Origin: Candidatus Pacearchaeota archaeon
Lineage (GTDB): Archaea; Nanobdellota; Nanobdellia; Pacearchaeales; GW2011-AR1
Direction of reading: 5' to 3'
DNA: 9,881 bases
NCBI GenBank assembly: GCA_016866915.1
Contig: VGKR01000018.1
Span: 1 to 9,881, forward strand
Shown here piece by piece: positions 1 to 5,232 of the stretch (its first letter is position 1; every line of letters begins with the position of its first letter). The notes beneath the pieces were generated by a model. It was given only the letters and a program-made list of their open reading frames with translations, had not been told where the DNA came from and searched no databases. The position numbers and the translations under genes are program-made.

Positions 1-3000
1 TGCTAAAGTTCCATTTGTTGCTTGAGCCCATGTTATGTGTGTCAAGAATGTGGAATAATTTCCAGCCCAATATGGATCAACTTCAGTGAAAGAAGTAAGC
101 CATCTTGAATCACCTGTTGCATTGAAGATTGAAGTCCATAAAATATCATCTGTGAAATTGCTTAAATGAGTTGGGCGTGCTGTGATGTTATTCCAATGAG
201 ATAAAATTCGATAATTAAGATTAGATGCTGTTGTGATGTTTACATATGCATATGGATTAGTAATTCCATAATACAAAGTATCTGCATAGGTTTTGTTAAA
301 AGTTGCATAGGTGTCATTCCAAAAACCAAAAGGATTTGTTTTCAAATAATAATCACTTATATTGAAAGCAGTTAGATTGTAATAAGCAAATCCAAGAATG
401 TCTGTTTTATTAAAATAAAAAGATTGATTTCCAGTCCAATATGGATCAACTTCTTCATCCAAGAAACCCATGCTGTCTATTTCTGTTTTATTGTAAACTT
501 CTAATTTTGTGTAATAATCAGATATATTGAAGTCAGAAGCATTATAGTAATTATAACCTAAAAGTTCAAGCCGACCCACATAATCGCTAATGTTGAAATG
601 AGATGCATTGTAATAATTAAATGCCAAAATTTCAGAGCTTGTGAAGTAATCTGTTATATTAAAATTAGTTGCATTGTAATATCCAAATCCAAGTATTTCT
701 GTTTTTGTGAAATAATCTGTAATCACAAAGTTTGTTGCATTGTAATATCCAAATGCCAAAATTTCAGCTGTTGTTGAATAATTTCCTTTTTCAGATGTCC
801 ATATTGGATCGATTTCAGGTGCTGTTGCAGATGCATTCACAGCCTGAAGTTGGCTTAATGTCACAGCATCTTGCAAGTCAGTTGCATTTGCTAAAGAAAT
901 TATTCTGTTTCCAGACATATTCAGAATTCCGCTAAGAGTTCCTCCTGTCAACTGAAGATATCTTCCATCACCTTGAGTAATATTTATCCATCCCAAGTCA
1001 TTTGTTATCTCGCTTCCAAGAATATCCGCAACATTTTTCTTCACACCTTCTTCTGTTACCCAATAATCAGAAGCATTTACATTCAAATTTGACTCATCTG
1101 TTATCAAAATATATCTTCCATCACCTTGCGTGAAATTTATCCAAGCCAGGTCATTTGTAAGCCAACTGCCAAGAATATCAGCAACATTATCCAAATCACC
1201 TTCAAGAGTTCTCCACCATTCGCTTCTATTTACATTCAAATTTGATTCTTCTGTTAAAAGAATATATCTATCGTCTCCCTCTGTAATATTTATCCAAGCT
1301 AAGTCATTTGTAATCCAGCTTCCATAAATCTGTGAAATATTTCTCAATGCACCTCTATCACCTGTGTTCCAATAATTCGACATATTTACAGAAAGTGCTC
1401 CGCTTGAATCTGATATTCTTATGTCAATTGTCTGATTCAGCGCAGTTTCATTGAAATCAAGTTGTGTTCCATTAAATACTAAATAAATTTGTGAGGCTGC
1501 TCCAACAATCCAATTGAAAATTCCTTTGAACCAGGAAGCTGTGACATTTCCAGTTACATTTACATCTCCGCCAACATCTAAATTTCTTGCAATGTCAGCA
1601 TCTCTTCCAATATACAAATCCCTCCATCTCCTGTCATCAGCACCAATGTCAAATTGATTGTCAAATCCTTCTTGAGGAAATAAGCTTCCATTTATGTTTA
1701 GATGAGATACATTCAAGCTTGTAATATTGTAAACATAAAGTGTTTGAGCGTAAATATTCCCATCAACAATACTTAAACCACCTTGTGTCCATCCATCATT
1801 AAAATCAAAGTTTCCATAGACACTTGTATTTAATGGCATGAAGAAACTTGCAGGATATCCATCTAATGTTGTTGCGTTTTCCACATCAACACAGGTTAAA
1901 GTATCTCCAATAACCTGGACAGCTTGTCCAGTACCACAACCCACAGGATAATTCTGAAGATTTGTCCAGTTCATTGGTCCTGAAAATTCACCTGCATAAA
2001 TTGTGGTTGTTGCATTAATATCACCCAAAACATTTAATTTATTTTGAGGTGAAACAGTTCCAATTCCAACAAGATCGCTATTTGAATCCACAAACAAAAC
2101 ATCTGTTCCAACACTAAGATTTGCATTTATTGCTAGGCTACCTGTCATAGTATCTCCTGCAACTTCAACATATCGTGCATCCGCTGTTGCATTAAACTCA
2201 GAAGTCCAAAGTATGTCATCAGTGAAGTTGCTTAAATGCGTGTATGGAAAATTAGTATTATTATAATAATCAAAGCCTAAAATTTGGGCTCCTGTAAAAT
2301 AATCACTTATATTGAAATCAGTTAAGTTATAATATCCAAATCCAAGAACCTCTGATTTTGTGAAATAGTCAGTTATATTAAAATCAGTTGCATTGTAGTA
2401 ATTATAACCTAATAATTCTAATCTATCTACATAATCACTTATATTAAAATCAGATGCGTTGTAATAATTAAACGCGAGAACCTCTGTTTTTGTGAAATAA
2501 TCCGTTATATTGAAATCTGTTTCATTGTAATATCCAAATCCAAGAATTTCTGTTTTTGTGAAATAATCTGTTATCACAAAATCAGTTGCATTGTAATATC
2601 CAAATGCAAGTATTTGAGTTGTATTGAAATAATTTGATTGATTTCCTGTCCAATAGGGATCTGTTTCTGCTGCAGCTAGTGTTGTTTCATTCAACCAATT
2701 AAGGTCATTTGTAATTTCACTTCCAAGAATATCCGCAACATTTTTCTTCACACCTTCATCTGTTATCCAGTAATCAGAAGCATTTACATTCAAATTAGAT
2801 TCATCTGTTATCAAAAGATATCTACCATCTCCATCTGTAAAGTTAATCCAAGCGAGATCATTTGTAAGCCATGAACCTAAAATATCATCAACATTATCTA
2901 AATCACCTTCTGCTGTACTCCACCATTCACTTTTGTTCACATTGAGATTTGATTCTTCTGTCAAAAGAATATATCTGCCATCACCTTCAGTAAAATTTAT

Positions 3001-4488
3001 CCAAGCTAAATCATTATTCAACCAACTTCCATAAATTTCTGAAATATTTCTTAATGCTCCCATATCTCCCGTATTCCAATAATCAGAAATATTGACATGA
3101 AGTGTTCCGCTCGCATCTGATATTCTCGTATCAATTGTAGTATTCAATGCAGTTTCATTAAAATTCAATTGCGTTCCATTAAAAGTCAAATAAATCTGTG
3201 AAGCGGTTCCAACAACCCAATTAAATATTCCCTTAAACCAAGAAGCTGTGACATTACCTGTTACATTTATGTCTCCCCCGACATCCAAATCCCTTGCAAT
3301 ATCTGCATCTCTTCCAACATATAAGTCCCTCCATCTCTTATCAGCAGCACCAATGTCAAACGTATTATCAAATCCCTCCTGTGGAAATAAACTTCCATTT
3401 AGGTTTAGATTTGAAACATCTAGGCTTGTAATATTGTAAACATAAAGTGTTTGTGCGAAAATATTCCCATCAACAATACTTAAACCTCCTCCTGTCCATC
3501 CATCATTAAAGTCAAAATTTCCATAGACACTTGCATTTAATGGCATGAAAAAACTGGCAGGATATCCATCTAATGTTGTTGCATTTTCTACATCAACACA
3601 AGTTAAAGTATCTCCAATAACCTGAACAGCTTGTCCAGCACCACAACTTGCAGGATAATTCTGAAGATTTGTCCAGTTTATTGGTCCTGAAAATTCACCT
3701 GCATATACTGTAGTGGTTGCATTAATATCTCCAATAACATTTAGAATATTCTGCGGTGTAACTGTTCCAATTCCAATCAAATTGCTTCCAGAATCAACAA
3801 ACAGTATATCTGTTCCAACACTAAGATTTCCAGTTATAATGGCATCTCCAGAGATATCAATATCTTGAACAAAGATTCTTGTAATTCTATTCACAAGACT
3901 TCCTAAGAAATTAAAAAAACCAGAACCAGCACTGACATTAAAATCACCAAGAGTTAAATTAGAATCAATAATTATCTCACTAAGATTAACTTGAGTGGCT
4001 CTAAATGCATATGGAACTCTTCCAAGTTGAGTGAAATCTTTCAAAGTTCCGTTTCGATAATAACAAAGATAATATTGAATATCATAATCTAAAGAACTAA
4101 GATTTCCTCCATTCGAACCAATCTGCGGAAGATAAAGCGAAACAATCCCTCTAGTATCTGTAGTTTCTTGAACAGAATGATTATACACAATCGGCCCTAC
4201 ACAACTTGCATTCGAATTAGAAGTTATATTAAATGCAAAAGTAAAGGTTCCTGTTTCAATTGTTCCGTTTGGATATGTTGTTTGAATATTCAAATGAAAC
4301 GTGTCGTTTATTTCAGCTGAAGAAATAAATGCTAAAAGAATTAACAAATTAAATGTTAAAAAAAGATTAATTAATAATTTTTTAGAATAATTTTTATTTA
4401 TTTTTTTGTTAATTTTTTTCTTTGCCGGATATTTTTTGAATTCAATCTTTTCCTTACTAAATGAAATATACCATACGCTACCTGACAT
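1..4488 (-). CDS. Giant secreted fibre-like protein, tail-fibre/adhesin-type repeats (3' end outside window)
   Basis: All 1496 codons from ATG at 4488 to the left edge are open; an in-frame stop lies upstream of the ATG, and the C-terminus is missing. Residues 1-37 are basic, 38-56 are hydrophobic, and 'ISSAE' gives a plausible signal-peptidase site near residue 58. An N-terminal beta-rich domain follows, with 'GRVPYAFRA' near 157-165, a motif I associate with S74/tail-fibre-like secreted proteins. Two long modules then start at residues 221 and 790. Each opens with 'NLSVGTD..LFVDS..(L/V)(I/V)GIGT..PQN.LNV.GDIN' and contains 'GDTMTG', 'DIGAADKRWRDLY.GRDADIA', 'GNVTASWFKGIFNW' and an array of 22-residue YYNAT repeats. 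Asn-X-Ser/Thr sequons are very frequent. The likely role is a long, glycosylated extracellular fibre for attachment or interaction. No catalytic or intramolecular-chaperone domain is visible, but the C-terminus is not seen. No phage structural genes are nearby. Fibre-like secreted protein is confident; the exact role is inference. Confidence 0.85.
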   Translation of the reverse strand, partial: MSGSVWYISFSKEKIEFKKYPAKKKINKKINKNYSKKLLINLFLTFNLLILLAFISSAEINDTFHLNIQTTYPNGTIETGTFTFAFNITSNSNASCVGPIVYNHSVQETTDTRGIVSLYLPQIGSNGGNLSSLDYDIQYYLCYYRNGTLKDFTQLGRVPYAFRATQVNLSEIIIDSNLTLGDFNVSAGSGFFNFLGSLVNRITRIFVQDIDISGDAIITGNLSVGTDILFVDSGSNLIGIGTVTPQNILNVIGDINATTTVYAGEFSGPINWTNLQNYPASCGAGQAVQVIGDTLTCVDVENATTLDGYPASFFMPLNASVYGNFDFNDGWTGGGLSIVDGNIFAQTLYVYNITSLDVSNLNLNGSLFPQEGFDNTFDIGAADKRWRDLYVGRDADIARDLDVGGDINVTGNVTASWFKGIFNWVVGTASQIYLTFNGTQLNFNETALNTTIDTRISDASGTLHVNISDYWNTGDMGALRNISEIYGSWLNNDLAWINFTEGDGRYILLTEESNLNVNKSEWWSTAEGDLDNVDDILGSWLTNDLAWINFTDGDGRYLLITDESNLNVNASDYWITDEGVKKNVADILGSEITNDLNWLNETTLAAAETDPYWTGNQSNYFNTTQILAFGYYNATDFVITDYFTKTEILGFGYYNETDFNITDYFTKTEVLAFNYYNASDFNISDYVDRLELLGYNYYNATDFNITDYFTKSEVLGFGYYNLTDFNISDYFTGAQILGFDYYNNTNFPYTHLSNFTDDILWTSEFNATADARYVEVAGDTMTGSLAINANLSVGTDVLFVDSNSDLVGIGTVSPQNKLNVLGDINATTTIYAGEFSGPMNWTNLQNYPVGCGTGQAVQVIGDTLTCVDVENATTLDGYPASFFMPLNTSVYGNFDFNDGWTQGGLSIVDGNIYAQTLYVYNITSLNVSHLNINGSLFPQEGFDNQFDIGADDRRWRDLYIGRDADIARNLDVGGDVNVTGNVTASWFKGIFNWIVGAASQIYLVFNGTQLDFNETALNQTIDIRISDSSGALSVNMSNYWNTGDRGALRNISQIYGSWITNDLAWINITEGDDRYILLTEESNLNVNRSEWWRTLEGDLDNVADILGSWLTNDLAWINFTQGDGRYILITDESNLNVNASDYWVTEEGVKKNVADILGSEITNDLGWINITQGDGRYLQLTGGTLSGILNMSGNRIISLANATDLQDAVTLSQLQAVNASATAPEIDPIWTSEKGNYSTTAEILAFGYYNATNFVITDYFTKTEILGFGYYNATNFNITDYFTSSEILAFNYYNASHFNISDYVGRLELLGYNYYNASDFNISDYYTKLEVYNKTEIDSMGFLDEEVDPYWTGNQSFYFNKTDILGFAYYNLTAFNISDYYLKTNPFGFWNDTYATFNKTYADTLYYGITNPYAYVNITTASNLNYRILSHWNNITARPTHLSNFTDDILWTSIFNATGDSRWLTSFTEVDPYWAGNYSTFLTHITWAQATNGTLA
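496..759 (-). repeat. 22-residue (66-bp) repeat array, module 2
   Basis: Four uninterrupted repeats begin at residues 1244, 1266, 1288 and 1310, with the same 22-residue spacing and the same unit order as the other array, including the variant third unit (DYVGRLELL). After unit 4 the array is interrupted by an EVDPYWTGNQS linker. One isolated unit (GFAYYNLTAFNISDYY) follows near residue 1366, at about 345-393. Sequons are kept in register here too. Confidence 0.9.
2248..2610 (-). repeat. 22-residue (66-bp) repeat array, module 1
   Basis: There are five full repeats and one partial of the form LGFGYYNATDFNITDYFTKTEI, here paraphrased as YYN-[AEL]-T/S then F-N-I-T/S-DY. They begin at residues 627, 649, 671, 693, 715 and 737, an exact spacing of 22. 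Most units carry two Asn-X-Ser/Thr sequons five residues apart. Unit 3 differs in the DYVDRLELL stretch, and this variant recurs at the same place in the second array. Confidence 0.9.
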
Positions 4489-4509
4489 AGAAATAAATAG
4501 CAAAAATAA

Positions 4510-4517
4510 ATCATAAA
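4510..4517 (-). promoter_or_regulatory. TATA-like box of the giant gene
   Basis: On the minus strand this reads TTTATGAT, followed by a further AT-rich stretch, and its centre is about 26 nt upstream of the ATG at 4488. The spacing fits leaderless transcription as at several other genes here. The match to an archaeal TATA box is moderate. Confidence 0.4.
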
Positions 4518-4532
4518 CGTTAGGAACTTAAT

Positions 4533-4561
4533 AGGGCCTAAATGCGCTTTATTTGGGCCTT
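4533..4561. promoter_or_regulatory. Inverted repeat upstream of the giant gene's promoter
   Basis: GGCCTAAAT (4535-4543) pairs with ATTTGGGCC (4551-4559) around a 7-nt loop, with one T.G wobble, and extends weakly to 4533/4561. It lies just upstream of the TATA-like box of the giant gene. It could be an operator or a hairpin. A terminator role is unlikely because no plus-strand gene leads into it. Confidence 0.35.
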
Positions 4562-4615
4562 TTAGCATTTTTTCTTTTTTCCAATTATCTTACATTTTTT
4601 AGGCGTACGGTAAAA

Positions 4616-4648
4616 ACGATAATTAATTTTCTCGACGATAAAATTTTC
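4616..4648 (+). repeat. Short direct repeat ACGATAA...ATTTTC
   Basis: ACGATAATTAATTTTC (4616-4631) is followed by ACGATAAAATTTTC (4635-4648). They are two near-identical AT-rich units in the intergenic region between the divergent giant gene and the RHH-like gene. They may be protein-binding sites; no function can be assigned from sequence alone. Confidence 0.35.
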
Positions 4649-4669
4649 AAAAAATGCGCGTAAGTAAAA

Positions 4670-4678
4670 TTTATAAAA
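4670..4678 (+). promoter_or_regulatory. TATA box of the RHH-like gene
   Basis: TTTATAAAA is a strong archaeal TATA match. It predicts a start of transcription near 4700, giving a leader of about 65 nt to the ATG at 4767. If the upstream in-frame TTG at 4716 were used, the leader would be short. Confidence 0.5.
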
Positions 4679-4766
4679 GCAAAAATCCTTAATTTATCAG
4701 AAAAAATTAGGGGCTTTGGGAATATGCGCTAATTTTTTAGAAAAACTTAAGCAAAAAAAGGGGAAA

Positions 4767-4958
4767 ATGAAGCAACCAATTAAAATATATCTCAATTTTG
4801 AAACAAAAAAGAAGTTAATGCAAAAAGCAGATGAAACCGGGTTCTCTGGTCGCGGTGCTTTAACAAAATTTATAGAAAAAGTTGCTGCAGAAGATATTTG
4901 TTTTCTTGATGATAATTTAAGAAAAATGCTAAAAGCCTTATTTCCAACAAAAAACTGA
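4767..4958 (+). CDS. Small ribbon-helix-helix-like DNA-binding protein
   Basis: This 63-residue protein has a short beta strand (IKIYLNFE, about residues 5-12), a first helix (TKKKLMQKADETG), a turn rich in Gly/Arg (FSGRG) and a second helix (ALTKFIEKVAAE). That order and length fit the CopG/Arc RHH fold, whose members act as dimeric repressors or as antitoxin subunits. A C-terminal tail of about 20 residues (FLDDNLRKMLKALF) may mediate oligomerisation. I recognise the 'GFSGRGALTKFIEKVA' style from small uncharacterised archaeal proteins, but no target or partner can be named. ATG 4767 was chosen because it starts the conserved strand. An in-frame TTG at 4716 would add 17 residues of low-complexity sequence. 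No toxin gene is adjacent. The gene stands alone, divergent from the giant surface protein gene, and could regulate it or itself. Confidence 0.65.
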   Translation: MKQPIKIYLNFETKKKLMQKADETGFSGRGALTKFIEKVAAEDICFLDDNLRKMLKALFPTKN

Positions 4959-4980
4959 TTAGGGCCTGTTCTAGATAAAT

Positions 4981-4990
4981 TTTAAATATA
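4981..4990 (+). promoter_or_regulatory. TATA box of tRNA-Ile, 26 nt before the duplicated 5' end
   Basis: TTTAAATATA is centred about 26 nt upstream of G5012/G5014. The predicted start of transcription therefore coincides with the extra copy of the tRNA 5' sequence (5014-5026), not with the mature tRNA 5' end at 5076. The sequence 26 nt before 5076 is not TATA-like. Confidence 0.5.
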
Positions 4991-5013
4991 CCTAAAACAA
5001 TTAAATTGATTGT

Positions 5014-5026
5014 GAGCCTGTAGCTC
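5014..5026 (+). repeat. Exact copy of tRNA-Ile nucleotides 1-13 upstream of the tRNA
   Basis: GAGCCTGTAGCTC matches 5076-5088 exactly, covering the acceptor 5' strand, T8, A9 and the D-stem 5' strand, and then diverges (TTTC versus AGCC). The offset is 62 nt. The same arrangement is found at tRNA-Glu, so chance similarity is unlikely. Confidence 0.9.
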
Positions 5027-5075
5027 TTTCCACAATTCCAAAAGAATGAAGGAAACGAGTGAAGGCGAATAAAAT

Positions 5076-5203
5076 GAGCCTGTAGCTCAGCCTGGTCCAG
5101 AGCACTGCTCTTATAAGAAAACAATTCACAAGAATTGAATATCTCCTGGATTATTTTTATCTAAGAGAGGCAGGGGTCCTCGGTTCAAATCCGAGCAGGC
5201 TCA
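5076..5203 (+). tRNA. tRNA-Ile(UAU) with a 52-nt intron
   Basis: The cloverleaf is complete. Acceptor 5076-5082 pairs with 5196-5202 and the discriminator is A5203. The D stem is GCTC/GAGC with GG in the loop. The anticodon stem CTGCT (5105-5109) pairs with GGCAG (5169-5173), with one wobble. The T arm is CTCGG-TTCAAAT-CCGAG. The loop reads C T TAT A A, so the anticodon is UAU, which reads AUA. The intron is 5116-5167. Its splice site is a canonical bulge-helix-bulge: CTTA (5110-5113) pairs with TAAG (5162-5165), flanked by 3-nt bulges 5114-5116 and 5166-5168, which places the cuts after positions 37 and before 38. The intron contains a CAATTC/GAATTG hairpin. Most archaea decode AUA with an agmatidine-modified CAU tRNA, so a genuine UAU tRNA is unusual. 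Confidence 0.92.
5116..5167 (+). other. tRNA-Ile intron (archaeal, position 37/38)
   Basis: The boundaries come from the 3-4-3 bulge-helix-bulge geometry described for the tRNA. The intron holds a 6-bp hairpin at 5122-5137 with an ACAA loop. The segment 5123-5136 is nearly identical to 7280-7293 in the tRNA-Glu intron. Confidence 0.85.
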
Positions 5204-5217
5204 TTTATTAAATTAGT

Positions 5218-5223
5218 AAAAAA
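5218..5223 (-). terminator. Poly-U tract after the beta-helix gene
   Basis: The minus strand has six consecutive T just downstream of the TAG at 5233-5235 and before it would run into tRNA-Ile. A simple U-tract is the usual archaeal terminator signal, and this one would limit antisense transcription across tRNA-Ile. Confidence 0.4.
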
Positions 5224-5232
5224 TAACTGAAA

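Larger units (their letters stand above)
106..3828 (-). repeat. Tandem duplication of a ~1.7-kb module inside the giant gene
   Basis: The coding sequence contains the same module twice. Copy 1 spans residues 221-789 (about 3828-2122) and copy 2 begins at residue 790 (2121 downwards). Matched landmarks are exactly 569 codons (1707 bp) apart, for example the 'FSGP(I/M)NWTNLQNYPA' segment at about 3668 and 1961. Copy 2 has gained about 48 residues before its 22-residue array, including a tail-fibre-like 'YLQLTGGTLSGILNMSGN' segment, and more after the array, so the shared 'HLSNFTDDILWTS' lies 690 residues apart. The two copies differ at many third codon positions while the protein is largely kept, which suggests an old duplication under purifying selection. 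The left boundary of copy 2 is approximate. Confidence 0.85.

Noticed and set aside
496..2610. Regular 66-bp repeats that might suggest a CRISPR array
   Set aside because: The repeats are in frame, contiguous without spacers, and encode a 22-residue protein repeat inside a long open reading frame.
732..3439. Plus-strand open frames at 732-935, 1130-1327 and 3248-3439
   Set aside because: They lie antisense to the giant coding sequence, have low-complexity products and no promoter or start context.
1..4488. Prophage or provirus because of tail-fibre-like motifs
   Set aside because: No capsid, terminase, portal, integrase or lysis genes are present, and the protein has its own secretion signal, which tail fibres lack.
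4535..4580. Intrinsic terminator from the GGCC hairpin followed by T-rich DNA
   Set aside because: No plus-strand transcription unit lies upstream, archaeal termination does not need such hairpins, and the position upstream of a promoter fits a regulatory site better.
4724..4732. Two-codon upstream ORF (ATG CGC TAA) in the RHH-like gene's leader
   Set aside because: It is too short to distinguish from chance; the ATGCGC it contains is better treated as a possible repeated motif.
4716..4766. TTG start at 4716 for the RHH-like protein
   Set aside because: It would add 17 residues that do not fit the fold, while ATG 4767 directly precedes the expected first beta strand. It cannot be fully excluded because the TATA box at 4670 suits either start.
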